Part shown: piece after piece, positions 34,846 to 43,144 of the stretch
How the letters are laid out: each line of letters starts with the position of its first letter
How positions within the stretch are numbered: position 1 is the stretch's first letter
Assembly (NCBI GenBank): GCA_902812365.1
Contig: CADDZC010000006.1
Coordinates: 25,645-89,644, forward strand
DNA length: 64,000 nt
Source: Acidobacteriota bacterium
GTDB taxonomy: Bacteria; Acidobacteriota; Terriglobia; UBA7540
Direction: 5' to 3'
Translations under genes and position numbers: made by a program
Notes under the pieces: model-generated
Database searches by the model: none
Told to the model about the DNA's origin: nothing
Seen by the model: only the letters and a program-made list of their open reading frames with translations

Positions 34846-35427
34846 TTAGGGGACCGATGCGGCTTTGTGCTTCTGCTCGTTTCCGGTGAGCGCCTTTAGG
34901 AACTCTCGCATAAAGAACGGCAGGTCCATCCAGGTGCGCGAGGTCACAATGTTGCCGTCTACAGCCACGGCTATATTGCTGAACCTCCCTCCGGCGCGTT
35001 CGATGTCGGGCTGCAGAGCCTCGAAGGTCGCGATTTCCCGCCCTCGTACGGCATCGACAGCGGCAAGGATCAGCGAACCATGACATAGCGCCGCTATCGG
35101 TTTCTTCTGTTCCAGAAAGTGCCGGACGATTTTCTGCAGGCTCGGATCGTTGCGCAGATACTCCGGCGCGCGTCCGCCGCTCAGAATCAAGCCGTCATAC
35201 GCTTCGGGTCGGACGGCGGCAAAAGCGACGTCGGCCGGAATGCGATAGCCGGGTTTTTCCACATAAGTGTCCCACCCCGGCTCAAAATCATGGATCACCG
35301 AGCTGAGCACTTTCTTGGCGGGCGCCCCGATATGCACTTCAATGCCCTCTTCACGAAGGCGATGGTACGGATACCAGGTGTCCAGTGACTCGGTAGCGTC
35401 TCCAGCGACCAGCAAAACGCGCTGCAT
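34846..35427 (-). CDS. DJ-1/PfpI family protein
   Basis: 193 residues, class I glutamine amidotransferase-like fold. Nucleophile elbow IAALCHGSLILAA places the active cysteine at Cys115; the early YDGLILSGGRAPEYLR supplies the acidic-residue region. Members act as glyoxalase-like deglycating enzymes, chaperones or proteases; which applies here is not known. Ribosome-binding site GGGAGGAGG and an extended -10 promoter precede it. Confidence 0.9.
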   Translation of the reverse strand: MQRVLLVAGDATESLDTWYPYHRLREEGIEVHIGAPAKKVLSSVIHDFEPGWDTYVEKPGYRIPADVAFAAVRPEAYDGLILSGGRAPEYLRNDPSLQKIVRHFLEQKKPIAALCHGSLILAAVDAVRGREIATFEALQPDIERAGGRFSNIAVAVDGNIVTSRTWMDLPFFMREFLKALTGNEQKHKAASVP

Positions 35428-35455
35428 AAAACCTCCTCCCGCTCACGAACTCGGG

Positions 35456-35464
35456 ATTATAGCA
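35456..35464 (-). promoter_or_regulatory. Extended -10 promoter of the PfpI gene
   Basis: Read on the minus strand: TGC directly before TATAAT, 29 bp upstream of the start codon. No good -35 at 17 bp, as expected for an extended -10 promoter. Confidence 0.6.
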
Positions 35465-35604
35465 CCGAACCCGGGCGGCGGTCCGGCACGAAGCGCCGGC
35501 CGACGTGGAAAGGCGCGCCATGCATGGATCAACATAACGGCACGTCTCCCGTATTCACAACCGGGGCCCGTGGCTGGCCCATTCACTGGCGCGGGCTATT
35601 TCAG

Positions 35605-35991
35605 CTACCAAAGCACTTTCCACAGCTTTCTTGCCCCGGCTTTCGTGTCCTCGACGGCTGCAATGGACGCAGCAACTGTTCTCCTCGCCACGGCACCAGC
35701 GCCCTGGCGGGCCGCCAAAGCTTCCCGGGTGACGGCGGAGCCGGCTGTCGTGACCAGTGAGCCAGCGCTGTTGAGGGCCGTAGTCGCGCCACTTCTGGCG
35801 GCGGCCCCAGCGTTACCGACCGCGTCGGCCACGGTCCCGCCGCCGTTTGCCACCGCACTGGTGACCTGCGAGCAGCCTTTGCTGAGCGCCTTTCCGGCGT
35901 AGTGGATCACCCCTGCCCGGCTCACCTGAGCCGCCCAACAGACCCCTACAGCTACGGAAATTCCCAGCGCTGTTCTGAACCTCATGGTCAT
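35605..35991 (-). CDS. Small secreted Ala/Gly/Ser-rich protein
   Basis: 128 residues with a signal peptide (RFRTALGISVAVGVCWAAQVSRA). The mature part is low-complexity helical: repeated A/V/G/T-rich segments such as SQVTSAVANGGGTVADAVG and SAGSLVTTAGSAVTREALA. ATG 35991 has a very strong GGGAGGAGG site, which argues for a real gene; a longer in-frame reading upstream would run into the divergent tldD region. No recognised family. Could be a periplasmic or surface filler protein. Confidence 0.6.
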   Translation of the reverse strand: MTMRFRTALGISVAVGVCWAAQVSRAGVIHYAGKALSKGCSQVTSAVANGGGTVADAVGNAGAAARSGATTALNSAGSLVTTAGSAVTREALAARQGAGAVARRTVAASIAAVEDTKAGARKLWKVLW

Positions 35992-36172
35992 GCCTCCTCC
36001 CTCGAAGTGGGGCCTGGCGATTTCCTCGGTCAGGCTGACGCGTGAAAACACCCGGCACGCATCGGGTTGGACGCGCGCACCGGTCGTCCGGGTTGGCAGC
36101 CGAATCGTGGATATGCTACGGTGGAGTCTTGAGCGGGCCTGGCAACGAGAAGAGGCCGTTTCCGCGGAAATC

Positions 36173-37633
36173 ATGATGGAAAGCGTCGATCGGTTTTTCT
36201 TCGAGTATTACGGCTTGACCGAACGGGACCTGGAGCGCTATCTGGGGGCCGCCTTGTCAGCGGGCGCCCATTACGCCGACCTTTACTTCGAGCACACCAC
36301 CACCTCGTCTCTCCTGCTTGACGAGTCGCTGATCAAGTCGGCGACGGAAGGGATCTCGATGGGTTGCGGCATCCGGGTGCTGGCCGGCGAGCAGACTGGC
36401 TACGCCTATAGTGACGATCTCGCACCGGAGAAGATTCTGAAAGCGGCGAAGATCGCGGCCCGCATCGCTAGCGGCCCGGCCCGGGTTTCGACCGTGGGCC
36501 TGAGCACCGTTGAGCGGGATCACAATTTTTATCGAGTGGCCGCGCCGCCCACTGATCGCGCTCTGGAGGAGAAGCTGGAGCTCGTGCGGCGGGCCGACCG
36601 GGCCGCGCGCGACTATGATCCGAGGATCGGTCAGGTGCGCGTAACTTACGCCGACCAGGTCCGCCATATCCTGATCGCCGGTTCGGATGGACGCGTCGTA
36701 ACGGATTGTCAGCCGTTGGTGCGGCTGGGTGTTTCTACCATCGCGCGGCAGAATGGCAAACTGCAGTCGGGATCGCGCGGCGGCGGCGGGCGCGTGGGGC
36801 TTGATTTCTTCGAGCGCCCCCAGCACAGCCCTGAACATTTCGCGCGCGAGGCGGCCCGGCAGGCCGTCGTGCAGTTGGAGGCACGCGAGGCTCCGGCAGG
36901 CGAGATGGAGGTCGTGCTGGCGCCAGGCTGGCCGGGCATTTTGCTGCATGAGGCGGTGGGCCACGGGCTGGAGGCAGACTTCAACCGCAAAGGCATATCG
37001 GCCTTCAGCGGCCGGATCGGCCAGCGCGTTGCCTCCGAGCTGTGCACAGTCGTGGACGATGGGACGATCCCGAACCGGCGCGGTTCCCTCAACGTCGACG
37101 ACGAAGGATCGCCCACGCGCAGAAACGTTCTAATCGAGAAGGGCATTTTGCGCGGCTATTTGCAGGACAGGCTGAGTGCCGAGGTCATGAGGACCTCGCG
37201 CACCGGCAACGGCCGCCGCGAAAGTTACGAACACATTCCCATGCCTCGCATGACGAATACATACATGCTGGCCGGAAGCGACGACCCGGAGGAGATCATC
37301 CGCTCGGTCAAGCGCGGGTTGTACGCCGTGTATTTTGGCGGCGGTCAAGTGGACATTACCAGCGGCAAGTTTGTGTTTTCAGCCTCCGAGGCCTATCTGA
37401 TCGAAGACGGCCAAGTGACGGCGCCGGTGAAAGGTGCAACCCTGATCGGCGACGGTCCGACGGTGTTGACGCGGGTGACAGCCGTGGGCCACGATTTGGA
37501 GCTCGATGAAGGCATTGGAACCTGCGGCAAGGAAGGCCAGAGCGTGCCGGTGGGAGTTGGCCTCCCGACGATCAAGGTGAGCCATCTGACCGTGGGCGGT
37601 ACGGCGCCCAAGACGGCGTCGCCAATTCTCTAA
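36173..37633 (+). CDS. tldD: TldD/PmbA-family metalloprotease subunit TldD
   Basis: About 486 residues from ATG 36173 (a second ATG follows at once), matching the usual 480. The zinc site HEAVGHGLEAD (HExxxH) lies near residue 263, followed by GTIPNRRGSLNVDDEG and TNTYMLAGSDDPEE. TldD with TldE forms a heterodimeric peptidase that degrades unfolded peptides and matures some RiPPs, such as microcin B17. The tldE gene follows after 62 bp. No RiPP precursor or modifying enzyme adjoins the pair, so a housekeeping role is more likely. Confidence 0.93.
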   Translation: MMESVDRFFFEYYGLTERDLERYLGAALSAGAHYADLYFEHTTTSSLLLDESLIKSATEGISMGCGIRVLAGEQTGYAYSDDLAPEKILKAAKIAARIASGPARVSTVGLSTVERDHNFYRVAAPPTDRALEEKLELVRRADRAARDYDPRIGQVRVTYADQVRHILIAGSDGRVVTDCQPLVRLGVSTIARQNGKLQSGSRGGGGRVGLDFFERPQHSPEHFAREAARQAVVQLEAREAPAGEMEVVLAPGWPGILLHEAVGHGLEADFNRKGISAFSGRIGQRVASELCTVVDDGTIPNRRGSLNVDDEGSPTRRNVLIEKGILRGYLQDRLSAEVMRTSRTGNGRRESYEHIPMPRMTNTYMLAGSDDPEEIIRSVKRGLYAVYFGGGQVDITSGKFVFSASEAYLIEDGQVTAPVKGATLIGDGPTVLTRVTAVGHDLELDEGIGTCGKEGQSVPVGVGLPTIKVSHLTVGGTAPKTASPIL

Positions 37634-37695
37634 TACGCGGTGGCGGCAGCGAGGCAACCAGCCGCAGCCTCTGGCCGCAATAGACCGCACCCGTT

Positions 37696-39057
37696 ATGTC
37701 GGAAGCCTACCTGGAACAGATCGCGCAGGAACTGGTGAGTCGGGCGGTGCGAGCGGGCGCGGCTGCCGCCGACGTCATCGTCCGCGAAGGCGACGAGTTC
37801 TCCACTACGGTTCGCCTGGGCCAGATTGAAAATCTGAAGGAAGCGGGATCCCGCGTATTGGGACTGCGGGTTTTGGTCGGGATGCGCAGCGCGAGCGCCT
37901 ATTCAAGTGACTTTTCTGCCGCTTCCATGGACCGCCTGGTAGAGCGCGCCCTGGCCATGGCGCGCGCCGCTTCGGAAGACGCGGCAGGCGGCTTGCCCGA
38001 TTCAGATTGGCTCGGACGTCACCCGGGAGAGCTCGAGTTGTACTTCAGCGATGTAGCTGAAATCCCCACCGAGCGGCGCATCGCGATAGCGCGGCGCGCC
38101 GAACAGGCTGCCCTCGACGCCGACCCACGAATCAAGAACTCGGAGGGAGCCGTGGTCGAGGCGAGCACGACCACCAAGGCTTATGCCAACTCGCTCGGTT
38201 TCGTCGGCAGTTATCGTTCCTCTTACTGTGCCGTCTCGGTTACCGCCATCGCGCTGGACAGTTCGGGCGGCGGCAGGATGCAGCGCGACTACTGGTATTC
38301 GGTAGGGCGCGGAGCTGATGCCCTCGACGATCCCGAGGCCGTGGGCCGGCGGGCGGCCGAGCGAGCGTTACGCCGGCTCGGCGCCCGCAAGGTGGCCACC
38401 TGCCGGGTGCCAGTGGTCTTTGACGCAGAGACGGCGCGCTCCCTCGTCGGCCACGTTTTCGAAGCGGTCCGCGGCGATGCCATTTATCGCAGCGCCTCGT
38501 TCTTGGCCGGAAAGCTTGGCGAGCGAGTGGCGGCCGAGAACGTCACCATCCTCGACGATGGCCTGCGGCCGCGCGGATTCGGCTCACGACCTTTTGATGA
38601 CGAGGGCGTCGCGCCCGGCGTAACCCCGGTCGTCGAAAACGGCCGCCTCCAAAGTTATTTGCTCAATACTTACGCGGCTCGGAAGCTCAATCTCCGGACC
38701 ACCGGAAATGCCGCGCGCGGCGCGTCAGGCCCGCCGGCGATTGGTCCGAAGAATTTTTATCTGGCACCCGGTGCCCGGACTCCCGACGCCATCATCCGCT
38801 CGGTCAGCCACGGCTTGTACGTCACCGAACTGATCGGCTTCGGCGTCAATCTGGTGACCGGCGATTATTCGCGGGGTGCGTCGGGTCTCTGGATTGAGCA
38901 TGGCGAGCTCGCGTTTCCCGTTGAAGAAGTGACCATCGCCGGGAATCTGGCGGACATTCTTACTCACATCACCGAGATCGGTTCCGACCTGGAATTCCGC
39001 GGTGTACTGGCTGCGCCGACCGTGCTGGTCGAAGGCTTAACGGTGGCGGGAAGGTAG
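37696..39057 (+). CDS. pmbA: TldD/PmbA-family subunit TldE/PmbA
   Basis: 453 residues. It lacks the HExxxH zinc motif of its partner, as expected of TldE. Family landmarks: AAAADVIVREGDEFSTTVRLGQIENLKEAGSRVLGLRV at the start, RVPVVFDAETARSLVGHVF in the middle and GASGLWIEHGELAFPVEEVTIAGNLADIL at the end. It should form the non-catalytic half of the TldD/TldE heterodimer. Immediately downstream of tldD in the same orientation. Confidence 0.93.
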   Translation: MSEAYLEQIAQELVSRAVRAGAAAADVIVREGDEFSTTVRLGQIENLKEAGSRVLGLRVLVGMRSASAYSSDFSAASMDRLVERALAMARAASEDAAGGLPDSDWLGRHPGELELYFSDVAEIPTERRIAIARRAEQAALDADPRIKNSEGAVVEASTTTKAYANSLGFVGSYRSSYCAVSVTAIALDSSGGGRMQRDYWYSVGRGADALDDPEAVGRRAAERALRRLGARKVATCRVPVVFDAETARSLVGHVFEAVRGDAIYRSASFLAGKLGERVAAENVTILDDGLRPRGFGSRPFDDEGVAPGVTPVVENGRLQSYLLNTYAARKLNLRTTGNAARGASGPPAIGPKNFYLAPGARTPDAIIRSVSHGLYVTELIGFGVNLVTGDYSRGASGLWIEHGELAFPVEEVTIAGNLADILTHITEIGSDLEFRGVLAAPTVLVEGLTVAGR

Positions 39058-39116
39058 AAGGAGCATGGGGGCGAGGGCGGCTGGTTCGCCCAGGTTCGCC
39101 TCCAGCGCGGTTGCGC

Positions 39117-39614
39117 ATGGTTGCTCGGCACGCGTCCCTCGTGGGCGATAACTCTGTCGACGGTGGCCGATCCGTAGCCGCCCTGACGGCGGCGATGGCG
39201 CTTGGGCTGGCGCTCGCACTGTATCTGCTTGCCCGGATCCTCCATGATCAGAGGGGCGCCGATATCTCTCCGCGTGCGATGCCGACCGCGGAAGAAACGG
39301 CTTACCTGGCCAACATCAAGGCAAGCCGCGCGCGGATGAGTGTGGCCCAAAACTTTTTGGGCAGCTCGGTTTATTACCTGAGCGCCGAGGTGACCAATGC
39401 CGGACCGAAAACGGTCCGCGCGCTGGACCTGCAACTTGAATTCCTCGATCCGTTCAACCAAGTCGTTCTTCGCGACACCGTGCATCCGATTACGCCGGCC
39501 GTGCCGCCCTTGAAGCCCGGTGAGACGCGCGCGTTTCGGGTGACCTACGAACACGTTTCCGCCGAATGGAACCAGGCTCCGCCCCGCATGAAACCGGTCG
39601 CGGTGAAGTTTTAG
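39117..39614 (+). CDS. Membrane-anchored FxLYD/DUF2393-like protein
   Basis: 165 residues with one N-terminal membrane helix (TAAMALGLALALYLLARIL) and a single beta-sandwich-like exported domain. The segment VYYLSAEVTNAGPKTVRALDLQLEFLD with a later LKPGETRAFRV is typical of FxLYD/DUF2393-like domains that describe small Ig-like folds. Start uncertain: ATG 39117 or TTG 39111, no clear ribosome-binding site. It follows tldE by 59 bp and may share its transcript. Function unknown. Confidence 0.62.
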   Translation: MVARHASLVGDNSVDGGRSVAALTAAMALGLALALYLLARILHDQRGADISPRAMPTAEETAYLANIKASRARMSVAQNFLGSSVYYLSAEVTNAGPKTVRALDLQLEFLDPFNQVVLRDTVHPITPAVPPLKPGETRAFRVTYEHVSAEWNQAPPRMKPVAVKF

Positions 39615-39693
39615 CCGCCAATATGCCAACTGGTCAGGCTGGGAGCGGGAGATGGCGGCCGTCCATGCTTCCGCAACTGCCGGGAGGGCGATT

Positions 39694-40440
39694 CTACCGG
39701 CCCAGTTGCAGCCGGATGATGAGCGGCTCGGGAAGGCCCGCCTCGTACATCTTCCGTTGTGTCTGCGCTACCTCGTAGCTGGCACGATAGTACTCGACGC
39801 GGCGTTGGGTGTCGTCAAGGATGGCGAAGGCGGCTCGCCAGTCCCCATCGCGGGGTTGGCCGACCGACCCGGGGTTGATCAAGTAACGCACGCCGTCTTC
39901 GAGCGTCACCGCCAGCACGCAGCCATCTTCCGCCCCCGAGCAGCGGATGGACCGGAAGCCTCCCTTGAAGGTCAACATAAAACCGCCCTGCAGGTGGGTA
40001 TGGCCGAAGAACGCGGTTTGGCTGGTGAGGCTTTTTAAGGCGGGAATGGCGGTTTCAGGGCCGACAATATACTGGTCCTCATCGACCGGAGACCCGTGAG
40101 CAATCTGGAATCCATCGAGGGTGAGCGGACCCGGGGGTAAACTGCGGAGAAAGGAGAGATGCTCGGCGGTCAGGGTCTGACGGGTCCACAGCGTCGCTTG
40201 GCGGGCAAGGGGATTAAAATCTTCGGCCTCGGTAATCCCGGAACACGCCTTGTCGTGATTGCCGCGGATCACGGTGCGGGTGACCTGGCGAAGGCGATCG
40301 ATGACGGCGTTCGGGTCGGGGCCGTAACCTACAATGTCGCCCAAGCATACCGCCTCGTCGTACTGACCCTCGGCGAGCTCCAGGCACTTTTCCAGGGCCT
40401 CGAGGTTGGAATGAATGTCGCTTAGAATTAGATATCGCAA
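39694..40440 (-). CDS. Calcineurin-like metallophosphoesterase (YfcE/MJ0936-like)
   Basis: About 248 residues. Metal-binding motifs of the superfamily occur in order: LILSDIHSN, CLGDIVGYGPDP, RGNHDKA and FGHTHLQG, followed by INPGSVGQPRDG. It is a dimetal phosphodiesterase or phosphatase of the MJ0936/YfcE type; substrate unknown. The longest reading starts at ATG 40467, but that ATG is part of a TATAATG promoter element; the TTG at 40440 (giving RYLILSDIHSN at once) or GTG 40458 is therefore more likely. Confidence 0.88.
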   Translation of the reverse strand: MRYLILSDIHSNLEALEKCLELAEGQYDEAVCLGDIVGYGPDPNAVIDRLRQVTRTVIRGNHDKACSGITEAEDFNPLARQATLWTRQTLTAEHLSFLRSLPPGPLTLDGFQIAHGSPVDEDQYIVGPETAIPALKSLTSQTAFFGHTHLQGGFMLTFKGGFRSIRCSGAEDGCVLAVTLEDGVRYLINPGSVGQPRDGDWRAAFAILDDTQRRVEYYRASYEVAQTQRKMYEAGLPEPLIIRLQLGR

Positions 40441-40465
40441 TTGGGCACTCGATGGCACTGCCAGC

Positions 40466-40471
40466 ATTATA
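40466..40471 (-). promoter_or_regulatory. -10 element overlapping the metallophosphoesterase ATG
   Basis: TATAAT on the minus strand, sharing its last bases with an in-frame ATG at 40467. No good -35 at 17 bp. Transcription would start near 40459, making the upstream ATG untranslatable. Confidence 0.5.
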
Positions 40472-40663
40472 GTCTAGCAGGGCGGCCAAGAACGTCCGCC
40501 GCGACGCGGGATCGGCGACCGAGAAACAGTCGGTGGCGCGACGAGTGGGATGCTTTAAGGCGCGGCATTTTTATGCTAAGCTGCGCAAGTCTTGGCGGCC
40601 CGCTTCCTCTGTTTGTGGAGGTGCCGCGACTGCGATCGGACCCGGCATGGAAGGACAAGCCCC

Positions 40664-41650
40664 ATGAAACTGCAGCCAAGAAGACCTTACCTGCTGGCTC
40701 TGCCCCTGGCTCTCCTCGCTTCATGCGCAAAACCGGAGCACCAGGGGGAGCGTTACGTCTTTATCTCCACCAACATCAACATTCCGTATTGGCAGGAAGC
40801 CAAAGCCGGCTTTGACGATGCCGGAGCAACCATCGGCGTGAAGACGGAGTTTACGGGGCCAGCCAAATACGCTCCCCAGGACGAATTGACTATGTTTCGG
40901 GATGCGATGGCTACGCGACCCTCCGGCATTCTGGTGTCGGCGGCCCGCGCCGACGTCCTCAAAGACGCCATTGACGAGGCCGTCCGGGCCGGCATTCCTG
41001 TCATCTGCGTCGATTCGGATTCCCCGCAGTCCCGCCGCATTGCCTTTATCGGCACCAACAATTATCTCGCCGGCGTCGAAAGCGGCACGCAGATGGCGGC
41101 GATTTTGCATGGTCGCGGCCACGTTGTAGTGGTGTCGATTCCCGGCCAGGACAACCAAGAAGAACGGGCGCGCGGCGTGCAGGACGCCTTTAAAAAATAC
41201 CCTTATCTCGGTGTCACGCGCGTCGTTAATGATAACGGCGACTCGCGGACAGCCGATGATCTCATCACCGGCTTGTTGCAGAGTAAGGAGAGCATCGACG
41301 GCATCATCTGCCTGGAAGCCTCGGGAGGTCCGGGCGTGGCCGGGGCGCTTGACAGGCTGGGAATGGCCGGCAAGATTCCGATTGTGGCCATGGACGCGAA
41401 TCCGGAAACGTTGAGTCTGATTTCGCGGGGAGCGATCGCCGTGACCGTGGCCCAAAAGCCGTACACGATGGGCTTCTACGGACTTCATTTCCTGGATGAC
41501 CTGCATCACAACCGCGTCCACGAATTTCCCAACTGGCAGACCGCTCCTGCCTCGCCGCTTCCCACCATGGTTGACACCGGCACGGTGGTGGTGAACAGTC
41601 GGAATATTCAGGACTTTCTGGCGTCGATACCGCCCCATAAAACATCGTAG
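40664..41650 (+). CDS. Sugar-binding periplasmic lipoprotein (ribose-type)
   Basis: 328 residues with a lipoprotein signal ending LALPLALLASC. The type I periplasmic-binding fold of the ribose/autoinducer-2 family is evident: VFISTNINIPYWQEAKAGFDDA, GILVSAARADVLKDAIDEAVRAGIPVICVDSD, and VAQKPYTMGFYGLHFL. Such proteins serve ABC sugar uptake or chemosensing. No permease or ATPase adjoins it, so it is an orphan. The next gene is a Gfo/Idh/MocA oxidoreductase in the same direction, 44 bp later, hinting at shared sugar or inositol metabolism. Confidence 0.87.
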   Translation: MKLQPRRPYLLALPLALLASCAKPEHQGERYVFISTNINIPYWQEAKAGFDDAGATIGVKTEFTGPAKYAPQDELTMFRDAMATRPSGILVSAARADVLKDAIDEAVRAGIPVICVDSDSPQSRRIAFIGTNNYLAGVESGTQMAAILHGRGHVVVVSIPGQDNQEERARGVQDAFKKYPYLGVTRVVNDNGDSRTADDLITGLLQSKESIDGIICLEASGGPGVAGALDRLGMAGKIPIVAMDANPETLSLISRGAIAVTVAQKPYTMGFYGLHFLDDLHHNRVHEFPNWQTAPASPLPTMVDTGTVVVNSRNIQDFLASIPPHKTS

Positions 41651-41694
41651 GCGCTCTTGGCGCACGTCCGCGCCGGCGCCCTCGGAGCCCAAAG

Positions 41695-43056
41695 ATGCAA
41701 AGACGCGAATTCATCCACCACATCATCGGTGGCGCCACGGTGGCCTCGGCGGGTGCCGGGCCGGGGAGGATTCTGGGGGCAAATGACCGAGTCAACGTCG
41801 CCTTGATCGGTTGCGGTGGCCGCGGACGGTATGACGCCAGCCTGATGCGGCAGGTTCCGAACGTGGATTTCGTGGCGTTCTGCGATGTGTACGAGCCGCA
41901 CGCTCGGGCGGCGAAACAATGGGCGGACGGCCGCGCCGAGGCTTATCGGGATTTCCGGAAGGCGCTCGACCGCAAAGATGTGGACGCCGTGCTCGTGGCC
42001 ACTCCCGACCATTGGCATGCCACCATCACGGTGCTCGCCTGCCAGGCCGGCAAGGACGTTTATGTGGAAAAGCCTCTCGCTCACACCATCCGCGAGGGGC
42101 GCAAGACCGTGGACGCGGCGCGCCGATACAACCGCGTGGTGCAGGTCGGCCTCCAGCATCGCTCGGCGCCGCATTTTCGCGCCGCAGCCCAGATCGTCCA
42201 AAGCGGTAAGCTGGGTCCCGTGCGTTTCGTGCGGGTCTGGAATTATCTCAACATGTACCCGGACGGGATGGGACGCGCCGAGGACTCGGCGGTGCCACCG
42301 GGACTCGACTGGGACTTTTACCTCGGTCCGGCGCCTGAAGTTCCCTTCAACAAAAACCGATTTCTGGTGACCTACCGGTGGTTTTGGGATTACGCGGGCG
42401 GCATGGCCACCGATTACGGCACACATCGCTTTGATTCGGTTCACCAGATCATGGGCGTCGACGCGCCCGTGGCCGTCACGGCGTTCGGCGGCCGATATGA
42501 ATTGAAGGACGGTGGCGACACGCCGGACGTGCTTCAAATCACCTACGAGTACCCGGGCTTTGTGCTGAGTTACGAGGCCAGCATGATCAACGGCCACGGC
42601 GTGGGAGGGCGCACCGCTGGCTTCAAGAACTACCTGACGCGCGGGGCGACCGACCGGCCGCACGGCCAGGCTTACTACGGCACTAACGGCGCCCTTTACG
42701 CGGATCGGGTGGGCTTTGAGATTTACCCCGAGCCCAGAGGCGAGTCCGGTCCGGGCGCGCTCCACGCGGTGGAAGACGCCAGAGCGGGATACCGCATGGC
42801 CGCGCGGCACGTGCAAGATACCGACCGGACGGATGGGCACGTCAAAAATTTCATTGACTGTGTGCGGTCTCGCCAGAAGCCGGTGGCTGACGTTGAAATC
42901 GGGCATCGCTCGACGATCGTGCCCCATCTGGGCAACATCGCGTTGCGCACCGGGCGCCGGATTCGCTGGGATGCCGCGCGCGAGGACATCATCGATGATC
43001 CCGGGGCCTCGGCGTTGCTGGAACGACCGGCCCGTAAGCCCTGGGACTTGATCTGA
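41695..43056 (+). CDS. Gfo/Idh/MocA-family oxidoreductase with Tat signal
   Basis: 453 residues. The N-terminus QRREFIHHIIGGATVASAGAG is a Tat-type signal (twin Arg RR-EF-I), so the enzyme is exported folded. Rossmann motif VNVALIGCGGRGRY, then VLVATPDHWHATITVLACQAGKDVYVEKPLAHTI (EKP motif) and the C-terminal beta-sheet domain with DYGTHRFDSVHQIMG. Members oxidise or isomerise sugars and inositols with NAD(P) or a tightly held cofactor. Secreted versions are abundant in acidobacteria and planctomycetes. Substrate unknown. Confidence 0.9.
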   Translation: MQRREFIHHIIGGATVASAGAGPGRILGANDRVNVALIGCGGRGRYDASLMRQVPNVDFVAFCDVYEPHARAAKQWADGRAEAYRDFRKALDRKDVDAVLVATPDHWHATITVLACQAGKDVYVEKPLAHTIREGRKTVDAARRYNRVVQVGLQHRSAPHFRAAAQIVQSGKLGPVRFVRVWNYLNMYPDGMGRAEDSAVPPGLDWDFYLGPAPEVPFNKNRFLVTYRWFWDYAGGMATDYGTHRFDSVHQIMGVDAPVAVTAFGGRYELKDGGDTPDVLQITYEYPGFVLSYEASMINGHGVGGRTAGFKNYLTRGATDRPHGQAYYGTNGALYADRVGFEIYPEPRGESGPGALHAVEDARAGYRMAARHVQDTDRTDGHVKNFIDCVRSRQKPVADVEIGHRSTIVPHLGNIALRTGRRIRWDAAREDIIDDPGASALLERPARKPWDLI

Positions 43057-43144
43057 TGGCTGGATCTCGCCGGGCCCGAGCGCGACCGGGTCGGCCGGTG
43101 TCGCGCGCCCCAAGGCGCTCCGCCCTCGGTTATCTCTGATCACT

